Of a stretch of 64,000 nucleotides of DNA, positions 9,566 to 17,989 are shown piece by piece. This stretch comes from Akkermansia sp. N21116. GTDB taxonomy: Bacteria > Verrucomicrobiota > Verrucomicrobiia > Verrucomicrobiales > Akkermansiaceae. The stretch lies in NCBI RefSeq assembly GCF_029854705.2, contig NZ_CP139035.1, positions 992,001-1,056,000 of the forward strand, read 5' to 3'. The notes under the pieces were generated by a model. It made no database searches and was not told the origin of the DNA. It saw only the letters and a program-made list of their open reading frames with translations. Position 1 is the stretch's first letter, and each line of letters begins with the position of its first letter. A program made the translations under genes and the position numbers.

Positions 9566-10099
9566 TTAGCTCTTCCATGCATTGGGCATAGCTGTAAATC
9601 TTGTCCCTCCGATCCAGTTCTGGCTTATACGAAACTTTCCCGGATTCTTTCCTTCTCCTCGCTCCTTTCTTCGTAAGACTTCGTGCATCTCCCTGATCAG
9701 TCGCAACGACAGGGGCTGCCCCTCTCGGAGTTTGTCCAAGCCGTACTGCAAAGCGGCGACGTAATTGCTGATCTCCGGCACATCTTCCAGGGGGACGCCG
9801 AGACCTCCGTCCATTTCCGATGCCAGCAAGTCCGACAACGAAGACTGTGTTCCTTCGATTCTCGACGACAAGACGGCTTCCTTGCGAACGTAGGAATACA
9901 ACAAAAGATAGTAGACCGGCAAAAGAGAAGTCAGGGAATTGAGTTCGCCGATCGCAATTAGAGCCTGGTCATGCGATTGCTGCAATTTTGGACTGATGTC
10001 TATTCCCGGGATGGGCGGCAAGGGAGAAGGAATAAACGCTTTCACCCGCTCTCCCGCTACCGCCGTGATTTCATAATCTCCCGTATGCCCCCTCTTCAT
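9566..10099 (-). pseudogene. truncated Fic family protein (N-terminal part only)
   Basis: The 177-residue frame matches the N-terminal part of Fic proteins: a Fic_N region with the inhibitory SRIEGTQS motif (S/TxxxEG/N), then the stretch PGKFRISQNWIGGTR that normally leads into the catalytic core. The core with its HPFxxGNGR motif is absent; complete members are about 370 residues. After GGTR the frame runs into eleven unrelated residues and stops. The same bases in another frame encode YAQCMEELNWELDYDTE followed by a stop, which looks like the end of another gene, so a deletion probably joined two genes here. AMPylation is not expected. The neighbouring Hint operon and kinase gene lie on the same strand but are separate. 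Confidence 0.75.
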
Positions 10100-10198
10100 A
10101 CGGCTATGATTAACCTAAAATAGTCTACTTGTCTATTTCAAGTTTATCCAATTTTCTAAAATAACGGTCGGAGTTATTTCAAGATTGTTGACGCATCG

Positions 10199-11788
10199 TC
10201 ATTCTTGAGAAACGGGTAATTTCTGTGCCCGTTTCTGGGCCATGTTCATCAGGAAGCTCATTTGATCCGTGGAGTCCTTACTGATAACATCATTCAATTT
10301 CCAGAAAAATTCTGCGAGTTGCACATCATTGCATTCTTTCTGAATTCTGTCTTCCATGGCAGGGAGCAATAGTTCCTCCTCTCTGGTTGCAGCCGGGTAT
10401 GTGGCAATGACGTTATCAGTGATATTTGACAGGGGTAGGCGGACTTCGTTGAGATACCCCTTGTCCAGTTCATCATAGGTCGCCCTCCATTTTTTCATCA
10501 GTGAATCATATCTCTTCCCGATGATGTTGAGAGGGTAATCAATGGCATCATTATAGGTCGCAAGGGAGAGAATCTCCTTTTCCAGCTCCTGTTTCAATTC
10601 ATCCATCTCCTTGAGACATTGGCGTTGCGCTGTCTCGACCTTCCGTTCGTATTCCTTCGCTTTGCCAAGGTAGTCATCCAGTTTGTAGTAGGTTCGGATT
10701 TTCTTGTACAGAGCGTCCTTGAATTCCTGAGATGGTTTGGTTGCCCATTGACCGTCCGTATTGGATGAGGGAGGGGGAGTATCAGTCCGGAACGGCTGTA
10801 CCCCTATCCATACTCCGGCAAGCACAAAAATGATTACAGCAACAGTGACTGCGAAGGGAACGGATTTTCTGTAAACTCCTGTTTTCCGTAGCCCCCTGGG
10901 CTTTCCCAGATCCAGCCATTCCTTCCACTGTCCCGCTGTCTGGCAACGCTCTTCAGGACTGAGCCGCAGGTTCCGGTCAATAGATGCCAGTAATTCCCGA
11001 GGCCATGGTTGGGAAAATGTCATGCCTGAGAGTGGGACGACATCATCCTGCATCAACCGCCTGTCAGCCGGTTCAGCGGGTGTTCCGGTAATCAGCTCGT
11101 ACCAGGTAACGGCCAACGCATAGAAGTCCGTCCATGGACCGATCTCCCCCTTCCCGGTGATTTGTTCCGGGGAGGCGTAGGCGTACGAGAACTCTCCCTG
11201 AGTGATCGTACAGGTCACTTCCGGTTTGTTGAGCGCCGCCCCGAAGTCGATCAGAACCGGTAATCCCCGTTCGTCAAAAAGGATGTTGCCGGGCTTGATG
11301 TCGCGATGGTAGATCCCCTTGCCATGCAGATAGTCCAAACCATCCAGAAGGAGCAGGAGCCACTCGACGGTTTGTTCCGTGGTCATCGTACTCTCCCCGG
11401 AAGCTACTTCGTCCATGCGTTCCCGCAGCGAACCGCCTTCCAACCACGGCATCACATAGAAGATGCTGCCATGGGACTCGAAGACGTCGTAGACCCGGAC
11501 GATGCGTTCATGGTTCAGGGAAGCCAGCGTCTGCGCCTCCTTGCGGAGAGTATCCATCGCGGCCTGGTACACCTGCTGTGATGCGTGCGGAAGAGGGATG
11601 ATCTCTCCCGTATCCGAGTCCCGGCTGCACAATCCCAGCGGAAAACATTCCTTGAGAACAATGTTGCGCCTGAGCTGGCTGTCCCAGGCGATGTAGGTGA
11701 TGCCGAAGCCTCCCTGTCCCAGTACCTTGAGCAACTTGTAATTGCCCAGCAGAGTTCCCGGAGGCAATGCGAAGCCGGAGGCGTCCAT
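10199..11788 (-). CDS. membrane-anchored Ser/Thr protein kinase
   Basis: 529 residues. The N-terminal kinase domain has the glycine loop GQGGFG (24-29), a candidate ATP lysine in VLKE (46), catalytic HRDIKPGN (161-168) and DFG (181-183), so it should be active. A single membrane span lies at about 308-328 (VTVAVIIFVLAGVWIGV), placing the kinase in the cytoplasm and about 200 residues of charged, coiled-coil-like sequence on the outside. This is the standard layout of bacterial Hanks-type kinases. It starts ten bases after the stop of a small DNA-binding protein, probably its operon partner. Targets are unknown; the GYF_2 and FHA-like proteins in this window are possible partners, by inference only. 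Confidence 0.92.
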   Translation of the reverse strand: MDASGFALPPGTLLGNYKLLKVLGQGGFGITYIAWDSQLRRNIVLKECFPLGLCSRDSDTGEIIPLPHASQQVYQAAMDTLRKEAQTLASLNHERIVRVYDVFESHGSIFYVMPWLEGGSLRERMDEVASGESTMTTEQTVEWLLLLLDGLDYLHGKGIYHRDIKPGNILFDERGLPVLIDFGAALNKPEVTCTITQGEFSYAYASPEQITGKGEIGPWTDFYALAVTWYELITGTPAEPADRRLMQDDVVPLSGMTFSQPWPRELLASIDRNLRLSPEERCQTAGQWKEWLDLGKPRGLRKTGVYRKSVPFAVTVAVIIFVLAGVWIGVQPFRTDTPPPSSNTDGQWATKPSQEFKDALYKKIRTYYKLDDYLGKAKEYERKVETAQRQCLKEMDELKQELEKEILSLATYNDAIDYPLNIIGKRYDSLMKKWRATYDELDKGYLNEVRLPLSNITDNVIATYPAATREEELLLPAMEDRIQKECNDVQLAEFFWKLNDVISKDSTDQMSFLMNMAQKRAQKLPVSQE

Positions 11789-11797
11789 ACAATCAGA

Positions 11798-12124
11798 TCA
11801 GGCAAGCGGGGGATTGCCGAGCCTCGGCACTTCGTCGGCCAGGAACTCTTTCAGGGTCTTGCCCTGGGCGAAGGCTTTTTTCTCAAGAACCTTGCGGGTG
11901 TCCGGATCGAGCTTCAGGGTAATCAACGTCTCCTCTTCCACCTGCACCCGGCTCGGGAGAGTCATCGGGAGCTGCTTGATGAGTTCCCGGATGATGTGTT
12001 CCTTGGCGGCGGGAATGGGCTTTTTCGCCATCCAGTTGCGGACGGTCGCTTCCGTCACGAAACATCGTTCGGCAAGCCATGCGTAGTCGAAGTTGTTGGC
12101 CTTGAGCCACAGCTTGACATTCAT
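11798..12124 (-). CDS. small helix-turn-helix protein upstream of the kinase
   Basis: I chose the ATG at 12124 because GGATGAG lies six bases upstream and because the protein then opens directly with the HTH. A TTG at 12190 and an ATG at 12154 are also in frame. The 108 residues contain WLAERCFVTEATVRNWMAKK, a helix-turn-helix of the type that reads DNA as a small regulator or antitoxin. The second half (LKLDPDTRKVLEKKAFAQGK) looks like a ribbon-helix-helix or ParD-type tail (LDPDTRKVLEKKA...GKTLKEFL). The gene precedes the kinase by ten bases and is divergent from the 12285 gene, so it may regulate both. Function is inferred from motif and position. Confidence 0.7.
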   Translation of the reverse strand: MNVKLWLKANNFDYAWLAERCFVTEATVRNWMAKKPIPAAKEHIIRELIKQLPMTLPSRVQVEEETLITLKLDPDTRKVLEKKAFAQGKTLKEFLADEVPRLGNPPLA

Positions 12125-12284
12125 TTTCAGCTCATCCTGGTTCACTCCTGCCATGTTTCGGAATGTAGCACTATCGCTCAGGAATGGCAATACGGTTATA
12201 TAACATCCCTATTTTTGAGATTAAACTGAGATTTTCATGTTGACTAAAATCGTAAAAAGGAGATATACAGGCAATGTAAACGAG

Positions 12285-12824
12285 ATGCCGGCAATGAAAA
12301 GTATCATCCAGTTCACCTGTCCCCAATGCGGAGGCCATCAACTGATGCTCGTCGAACGGGCCATGCATCGTTATGTCGTCCAGACTCTGGAAACGGACCG
12401 ACAGGGAGAATTGACTGTCGGTCACAAGGTTCTGGTGGATGATTTGTGCGGGGAACCGCTGGGGTATCGCTGCGCGGACTGCCGTCATCCGGATTGCCAT
12501 GGTCATGATTCATCGGAAGGGTTTCAATGGCATTCCCTGGAGGAGGTGCAAAGCGCCGGGGGTATTGTCTGGCCGGACGGGATGGAAACGGTAGAGCACA
12601 GGTGCATGATTTGTTTCCCCGACGGGAAGATGACGCCTGTGATCGTCGAGGTCGTTCATCCCGGAACTCTCACCGAGAAGGAACGCCGCACTGTTCTGAA
12701 ACGGGAGCAGGCAGTGCATGGCATCCTGATCAGCCAGTCGGATTCCGGTATCCGGACATTGTCCTGCCGCAACTGGAAGCGGGTCAAAAGGCATGTCCTG
12801 CAATCAATAACCAACGACATGTAA
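12285..12824 (+). CDS. unknown protein with Cys pairs, possibly zinc-binding
   Basis: About 179 residues if it starts at the ATG at 12285 (MPAMKSII); an in-frame ATG at 12237 would add 16 unlikely-looking residues. Cys pairs CPQC near the start, CADCRHPDC in the middle and CMIC later suggest one or two zinc-ribbon-like folds. The C-terminal part, with ISQSDSGIRTLSCRNW, could belong to a DNA- or RNA-contacting domain. I do not recognise the family. It is divergent from the HTH/kinase pair and only five bases upstream of the next membrane protein gene, suggesting an operon. Confidence 0.6.
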   Translation: MPAMKSIIQFTCPQCGGHQLMLVERAMHRYVVQTLETDRQGELTVGHKVLVDDLCGEPLGYRCADCRHPDCHGHDSSEGFQWHSLEEVQSAGGIVWPDGMETVEHRCMICFPDGKMTPVIVEVVHPGTLTEKERRTVLKREQAVHGILISQSDSGIRTLSCRNWKRVKRHVLQSITNDM

Positions 12825-12828
12825 TCAC

Positions 12829-13284
12829 ATGAAGAGATATGAAATACATAAAATCGGCTTAGCGACGGGATTGGCTATTGTGACCACTTCTCTGTTGTCC
12901 TCCTGTGCCCCTTTCCTTGTCAGTAAGGGTGTTCGGGCACTTAGCAAAACAGAACCCGGCAGGGAGATACTGTTTACGTTGATTTGCTCCGGAGTGTTTG
13001 GTTATTCGATCTTCCTGGCCCTCTATTGGTTGTCCGAGCATAAAGAACCGGCTGCAATCAAGGACTTCAAGACGATTGCCATTGTATTCGCCGTGGTTGA
13101 TCTCATCCTTGCCGTAACAGGTTCCGATGTCCTTGTCTTGCTTGAATTGGCAGCAATTGTCATGGTAGCTCACAAAGTCCTGAATTTCACACTGGGTAAA
13201 TCATTCGGGGTATTAGGCATCAGTATGGGGATTTCTCTTGTCGGAGGACTTCTGGCAGCAGGAATTTTGGGTGTAGAGATATAG
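12829..13284 (+). CDS. small multi-span membrane protein, possible lipoprotein
   Basis: 151 residues. The N-terminus has a hydrophobic stretch followed by LLSSCAP, which could be a lipobox with Cys at about residue 26. At least three more hydrophobic spans follow (IFLALYWL, AIVFAVVDLILAVTG and LLAAGILG at the end). It starts five bases after the Cys-rich gene. No catalytic motif is seen and I cannot assign a family. The location among GYF_2 and TM2 membrane proteins suggests a membrane-associated module. Confidence 0.6.
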   Translation: MKRYEIHKIGLATGLAIVTTSLLSSCAPFLVSKGVRALSKTEPGREILFTLICSGVFGYSIFLALYWLSEHKEPAAIKDFKTIAIVFAVVDLILAVTGSDVLVLLELAAIVMVAHKVLNFTLGKSFGVLGISMGISLVGGLLAAGILGVEI

Positions 13285-13393
13285 GAACATTCTTACGTTA
13301 CTCTTTTCAGTATTTTGGCTCTAACTCTTTTCGCATCTTATCATGCAGGCACAATTCTGCCCGGATGAAATTAACATAAATACAAACATAACA

Positions 13394-14170
13394 ATGAATA
13401 CAGTACGCCATAGACAAAGACTTGGGATAAAAAGGAGCATTCTTACTGCTCTGTTGATGGGATTTTGCTGCCTTTTTTATACCCCTGAGGCGTTCTCTCA
13501 AGAAGAATCCAGTGCTCCTCCGAAGAGATCAGCTGCTATGGAAGCAGAATGGAAAAAAAGTGAAGATTATGCTGATAGGCAGTATGATGCTCAAACCAGA
13601 AGTAAATATTTTGGAGGAGCAAGTACACTTAGGCAATACGCCGTAGGAGTTGCGCAAATGGAAAATGATATTGCTAAGGCAGAAGCAAAAGGTGATATGT
13701 CGCGTGCAAATTATTTGAGAAAACAGCATGCGTTTTATGCCGATGTAAACCAATCTCACGTTAATTCGACCCAGCAGAAAGCAAATGCCGGGGATACAAG
13801 AGCACAGAGAGAGCTGGATGAATACTATGCATTCATGAAAACCGTGGAAGGCTCTTCTTCTGCGGGTTCGTTTCCATTCCTGATCAGCATCATATCCGGT
13901 CTGTTGTTATACGGGTATATTGTGCTGCTTTCTCCCAAGGATGCTAGAATAAATCGGAAAACATTGATCCCGTGGTGTGTTGGCCTGGCCATCTTCGATA
14001 TGCTTGGCAACTGGGTAAATCAATCATGGCTCTTTCTTTTCGTTGAAATTCTGGTTATCCTTGTAGTTGCCCGGAACTTCCAATGCTCATGGAAACGTTC
14101 CTTTATTATTCTGGGCCTCATGCTTGTTTCAATACTCATTCTGGGAGGGCTGTTGCCATTATTCTTCTGA
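13394..14170 (+). CDS. exported protein with C-terminal membrane spans
   Basis: Starting at the ATG at 13394 the protein has a signal peptide (SILTALLMGFCCLFYTPEAFSQ), then about 110 hydrophilic residues rich in Lys, Asp and Gln, and then four hydrophobic spans to the end (FLISIISGLLLYGYIVLL, then the spans ending in GGLLPLFF). An ATG at 13343 is in frame but adds unlikely residues ahead of the signal peptide. The charged region includes GDMSRANYLRKQHAFYAD and GDTRAQRELDEYY, reminiscent of Sel1-like helices but too short to call. Family unknown. Confidence 0.6.
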   Translation: MNTVRHRQRLGIKRSILTALLMGFCCLFYTPEAFSQEESSAPPKRSAAMEAEWKKSEDYADRQYDAQTRSKYFGGASTLRQYAVGVAQMENDIAKAEAKGDMSRANYLRKQHAFYADVNQSHVNSTQQKANAGDTRAQRELDEYYAFMKTVEGSSSAGSFPFLISIISGLLLYGYIVLLSPKDARINRKTLIPWCVGLAIFDMLGNWVNQSWLFLFVEILVILVVARNFQCSWKRSFIILGLMLVSILILGGLLPLFF

Positions 14171-14215
14171 TGCGTTTTCTCTCGTTCGCTTCATGAATCT
14201 ACGCCTTTGATGCTT

Positions 14216-15007
14216 ATGATTTCCTATTACCTTGTCCGACCGGGCAGCACACAGGAAGGACCTTTTTCCGAAGATGAACTAAAAGGACTCTATCATCAGC
14301 GGTCTCTGCCTCCCGGATCTTACGTGTGGACAGAAGGATGGGATCAATGGAGCCCCTGTGAAGACACGTTTGAATGGTTTATTTCCAGTGCCAAGCTGCC
14401 GCCACTTCCTCCACGGACCGGTTCAGAAGGTTCGACATCCCATTCAGACACATCGTCTGCTCATGCGGAAAGACACGAGAAAGCCTTTTCTTCAGATGAA
14501 ATGAAGGCATCGACAACAAGGGAATACAGAACCTTGTCAGATTGGATTCAGAACCAGGAAATTCTGAATCAGATTCATCAGTGGGGATTGCGGGCATTAC
14601 AGGTGAAAGGACAAACATACGGGATAAACCATTATACGGTCTGTGTTATTGGCCTGATGCTGATGGTCGTCATCCTTTCGTTTGGTTCGGAGAAAACCGC
14701 TGTTCCCCAGTATGAATCAAATGCGTGGATACAGAACAATACGGGCGGAGGCGACAATTCGGACTATCAGTTGCAACAAATGGTTCATGCGGCCAATAAA
14801 TTTTATGAAAACAATGCCATGGAAATCTGCAAAAGATGCGGAGGAAGCGGGGTCGTGACGCCGGGTAGTGGAAGGGCTCTCTGGAATCGAGCGGAATCAA
14901 ATCAATACCGCATGCCTTGTCCGCAATGTGGCGGAGCTGGCGAAGTACCACGATCCCGGAATATCGGACGTTTCAATGACGGTACTTATCAGGGAAGCGG
15001 CTGGTAA
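14216..15007 (+). CDS. GYF_2 domain protein with DnaJ-type zinc finger
   Basis: The first 55 residues form a GYF_2 (DUF4339) domain: YYLVRPGSTQEGPFSEDEL through SYVWTEGWDQWSPCED. A low-complexity Ser/Glu linker, one membrane span (CVIGLMLMVVILSFG) and a C-terminal pair CKRCGGSG and CPQCGGAG follow. These CxxCGG(S/A)G motifs are the DnaJ central zinc-finger type, so the distal part probably binds zinc and perhaps unfolded protein. GYF_2 domains bind proline-rich partners on the cytoplasmic side. The next gene is a GYF_2-TM2 protein 14 bases downstream, so they are probably co-transcribed. In-frame TTG and ATG codons at 14207 and 14210 are possible alternative starts. Confidence 0.85.
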   Translation: MISYYLVRPGSTQEGPFSEDELKGLYHQRSLPPGSYVWTEGWDQWSPCEDTFEWFISSAKLPPLPPRTGSEGSTSHSDTSSAHAERHEKAFSSDEMKASTTREYRTLSDWIQNQEILNQIHQWGLRALQVKGQTYGINHYTVCVIGLMLMVVILSFGSEKTAVPQYESNAWIQNNTGGGDNSDYQLQQMVHAANKFYENNAMEICKRCGGSGVVTPGSGRALWNRAESNQYRMPCPQCGGAGEVPRSRNIGRFNDGTYQGSGW

Positions 15008-15021
15008 ATCAGACAGGAATC

Positions 15022-15729
15022 ATGAACGATTATCATATAACACGACCAGACGGCACCCAGGAAGGTCCGTTCTCGGAGGAAGAGCTGGAGGAACTTTACC
15101 GGGACAGGAAGCTTCCGCAAGGATCTCTGGTATGGACACCCGGCTGGGCTACGTGGAAAGCTTGTGAAGATGCGTTCTCCTGGTATGCGCCTCCTCCACC
15201 GTTGCCCGGTGCACTGAACAATGGTCGGGGAAGGAAAATATCTCCCTTCCTTCAGGATGCATGGTTATATATGGCAATAGGATTTGGGATAATTATTCTT
15301 ATTTTTACTATCGCTGCTTTTTGGCCTAAAATTAAACTAGGGCCTTTAGCAATAATGGGATTTGTTTTTATATTCAAAGGCTTTGGATCTTTCCGGAAGC
15401 ATTCCATGGCGAAAGGAGAAAAAACAAAAGCTACGCCTGTTCGTTCCGTCCATACTCATGGGCGACATAAAAGCAGTATCATTGCAGGTTTGCTGGCTAT
15501 CTTCCTGTGGCCTGTTGGCGCTCATAAATTCTACAATGGAAGCTGGGGGTGGGGGATCATATATATTGTGATCATTGTTGCTGCGTGGGTTAACCCTAAT
15601 CCGAATCTTGGAATTTTATGGATTTCCGAATTCATCCTTGCTCTCATTCAAGGGATATGGTGGCTGGCAAACCCGGTTTACTATCATAGAAAGTATAACG
15701 AAACGTCTCCTTCTTCTATGAAGTGGTAG
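15022..15729 (+). CDS. GYF_2 and TM2 domain membrane protein
   Basis: 235 residues. GYF_2 domain at the N-terminus (YHITRPDGTQEGPFSEEELE, then LVWTPGWATWKACED), a Pro-rich hinge (APPPPLP), two membrane spans, and a TM2 domain near the C-terminus (GLLAIFLWPVGAHKFYNG, GWWLAN-type end). TM2 proteins are integral membrane proteins of unknown function; fusion to GYF_2 is common in Bacteroidota and Verrucomicrobiota. It is closely similar at its N-terminus to the preceding gene, so the two arose by domain duplication. Likely inner membrane. Confidence 0.85.
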   Translation: MNDYHITRPDGTQEGPFSEEELEELYRDRKLPQGSLVWTPGWATWKACEDAFSWYAPPPPLPGALNNGRGRKISPFLQDAWLYMAIGFGIIILIFTIAAFWPKIKLGPLAIMGFVFIFKGFGSFRKHSMAKGEKTKATPVRSVHTHGRHKSSIIAGLLAIFLWPVGAHKFYNGSWGWGIIYIVIIVAAWVNPNPNLGILWISEFILALIQGIWWLANPVYYHRKYNETSPSSMKW

Positions 15730-15764
15730 TTTGTTTCTGTTAAACACAGTTAATACATAGTAGT

Positions 15765-17120
15765 ATGAATACAAAAAATATATATCGAATTAGCCTCGTT
15801 GTTGCTCTTGTGTTGATTTCCGCAGCACTTTTCTTCTTATGTGGAAAGTCCAAGAAAGAAAAAGCTTTGAAAGAAATCGCACGGTTTGATTGGCAACTGA
15901 CAGAATTGATCGAAAAAGGAGCGAGTATAAATGCGGTAGGAGAGGATGGGAAAACAGCTCTTATGTTAGCTGTTGGTAAACACGATGCTGGCTGCGTGAA
16001 AGCACTGCTGGAAGCTGGCGCAGACGTCAACATAAAAGATAAGGAAGGGAAAACAGCTCTCATGAAGGCAGCTCTTAACGGGAATATCCAGATCGTAAAA
16101 GCATTGCTGGAGGCAGGGGCATATGTGAACATGAAAGATAAGGATGGAAAAACTGCTCTCTGGAATGCTGTGTATTGGGGTGACCATATGGAATGCGTAA
16201 AGGCATTGTTGGAAGCAGGAGCAGACGTCAACGTGCGATATAAGGAAGGGGAAACAGCTCTTATGAAAGCTGCTTATAATAAAGATTCTGACTGTGTGAA
16301 AACATTGCTGCAAGCCAAAGCGGAAGTGAACGCAAAGAATGAGTACGGTACTACAGCTCTTATGTTAGCTGTTATTAATGATAATGATGGCGACTGTATA
16401 AAAGCGTTGATAGATGCAGGAGCAGACGTTAACGCGAAAAATAAGGAAGGTAGAACTGCTCTTATGATGGCTGTTGACAGAAAGAACTTCGTTGGCAGAA
16501 AGGCAGTGAAAGCATTGATTGATGTGGGTGCAGACGTTAATGCAAAGGATGAAGATGGGAGGACTGCTCTTATGCTTGCTTCAAACAAAGGGGACTCTGA
16601 GAGAGTGAAAGCATTGATCGATGCGGGTGCAGACGTTAACGCGAAAAATAAGGATGGAGAAACTGCTCTTTGGATTGCCGTCCGGGACCAGGATTCTGAA
16701 ATTGTGGAAGCATTGATAACTGCCGGAGCGAATGTGAACGCAAAGACCAAGTATGGATGGACGGTTCTTATGAAGGCTGCTGATGATGGGAATGCTAGTC
16801 GTGTGAAAGCATTGATAGCTGCAGGAGCAGACGTTAACGCGAAGGATGAGGATGGGAAGACTGCTCTTATGGAGGCTGCCGGGTATTCTGACTGTGTGAA
16901 AGCATTGCTCGATGCAGGAGCGAATGTGAACGAAAAGAATGAGCATGGGGTGACAGCTCTCATGGAAGCTGCTGACAGAGAGAACTCTGAAAGTGTAAAG
17001 ATACTGATAACTGCCGGGGCGAATGTGAATGCGAAGGACAATGAAGGGCGGACGGCTCTTATGAGAACTCACAAGCCAAATTGTAAAAAGTTGCTACGGG
17101 AAGCAGGGGCCAAAGATTAG
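15765..17120 (+). CDS. membrane-anchored ankyrin-repeat protein
   Basis: 451 residues. An N-terminal hydrophobic span (ISLVVALVLISAALFFLCG) is followed by about a dozen ankyrin repeats of 32-34 residues with the pattern GKTALMLAV...CVKALLEAGADVNAKD. The C in FFLCG could be a lipobox, so it is either a signal anchor or a lipoprotein. Several repeats are strongly similar at the DNA level, indicating recent repeat gain. Ankyrin repeats make protein contacts. It lies 35 bases after the GYF_2-TM2 gene and may belong to that transcription unit. Confidence 0.9.
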   Translation: MNTKNIYRISLVVALVLISAALFFLCGKSKKEKALKEIARFDWQLTELIEKGASINAVGEDGKTALMLAVGKHDAGCVKALLEAGADVNIKDKEGKTALMKAALNGNIQIVKALLEAGAYVNMKDKDGKTALWNAVYWGDHMECVKALLEAGADVNVRYKEGETALMKAAYNKDSDCVKTLLQAKAEVNAKNEYGTTALMLAVINDNDGDCIKALIDAGADVNAKNKEGRTALMMAVDRKNFVGRKAVKALIDVGADVNAKDEDGRTALMLASNKGDSERVKALIDAGADVNAKNKDGETALWIAVRDQDSEIVEALITAGANVNAKTKYGWTVLMKAADDGNASRVKALIAAGADVNAKDEDGKTALMEAAGYSDCVKALLDAGANVNEKNEHGVTALMEAADRENSESVKILITAGANVNAKDNEGRTALMRTHKPNCKKLLREAGAKD

Positions 17121-17222
17121 CGTTGGAATAACTTCTATTCTATTATCATGTAAGAAAGGAGATTCTTTGTTACGAAAAACAAATCAATCAAACAGCCGTG
17201 GCCCCGGAGTGCCAAGATCACG

Positions 17223-17510
17223 GTGTGGGCGCTGGGTATCTCACTCATTACTGGCTTCGCCTGTTGGAGAGAGATGACGCATCGCAATATCAAGCAGGAG
17301 CAAATAATAGCTGAACTGTTGAGTGCAAATATCGAGCTAAAAAAAGAGAACGATATAATCAATTGGGTTTTCGAGCCAGAGTTAAATACCTCTGATCCTA
17401 CACATCCGACAGAAGAATATATCAGGAGGCAGGAGGATCGGTTCCGTACACTCGGACTGGCAGATACTTACCAACATATATGGTCAGATAAGTATCCAGT
17501 CAAAAAATGA
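17223..17510 (+). CDS. small membrane-anchored protein, family member 1 (altered start)
   Basis: Open from a GTG at 17223 (95 residues), but the frame continues upstream to ACG at 17172, which sits after a strong AAGGAG site and reads ACG AAA AAC AAA TCA. Its relatives at 18740 and 19252 start ATG AAA GAC AAA TCA, so the original start was very probably ATG at 17172 and has mutated to ACG. The full form would have 112 residues with an N-terminal hydrophobic span, then NIKQEQIIAELLSANIELKK (coiled coil) and a tail matching the next gene (PTEEYIRRQE...KYPVK). If translation relies on the GTG the positive N-terminus is lost. Confidence 0.6.
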   Translation: MWALGISLITGFACWREMTHRNIKQEQIIAELLSANIELKKENDIINWVFEPELNTSDPTHPTEEYIRRQEDRFRTLGLADTYQHIWSDKYPVKK

Positions 17511-17518
17511 ATTAGTCC

Positions 17519-17555
17519 CAACACCCCTGTACAGAGCCTTTGTGTCGGGGTGTTG
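17519..17555 (+). terminator. hairpin after small-protein gene 1
   Basis: CAACACCCC and GGGGTGTTG pair across an 18-base loop, followed by a short U-poor tail (ATCTT). Hairpins with nearly the same CAACACC stem follow other genes of this family, so they are probably copied terminators or processing sites. Confidence 0.55.
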
Positions 17556-17586
17556 ATCTTAGAAACCAATCTGTAGAAAGGATACA

Positions 17587-17916
17587 ATGAAAGAAAATAA
17601 ATGGCCTCTCAGTGCAAAGATTACAGTATGGGTTCTGTGGGTGGCATTTTGCGCCGTTTTTGCCGGCACGGGAAAGACGGTTCATCGTAACATCAAGCTG
17701 GAACAAATTACAGACGAATTGGCAAACGCAAATGTCGGACTGAAAAAAGAGAACGATATATGTAATCTGGGTATCGAGGTACAACTGAATTTGACCGATC
17801 CTCCATTTCCAACAGAAGAATATTTCAGGCAGCAAGAGATTCTATCTCGTAAACTCAGCCTAGCAAATACTTATCGACGCATCTGGGTGGAGAAATATCC
17901 AGTAAAAATGAATTAG
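17587..17916 (+). CDS. small membrane-anchored protein, family member 2
   Basis: 109 residues. MKENKWPLSAKITV then a hydrophobic span (VLWVAFCAVFAG), then HRNIKLEQITDELANANVGL, a coiled-coil-like helix, and a tail with FPTEEYFRQQE and YRRIWVEKYPVK. About half of the residues align with the previous gene, so the two are tandem duplicates. A single N-terminal span implies a membrane-anchored protein with the coiled coil on one side. RBS AGAAAGGAT sits before the ATG. Unknown function. Confidence 0.7.
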   Translation: MKENKWPLSAKITVWVLWVAFCAVFAGTGKTVHRNIKLEQITDELANANVGLKKENDICNLGIEVQLNLTDPPFPTEEYFRQQEILSRKLSLANTYRRIWVEKYPVKMN

Positions 17917-17989
17917 TCACAACATTCCGGCGCAGAACCTCTGTAAGTAGTGTTGCTTTTAACAATTAACCCAGACCAGAAAGAAAACT

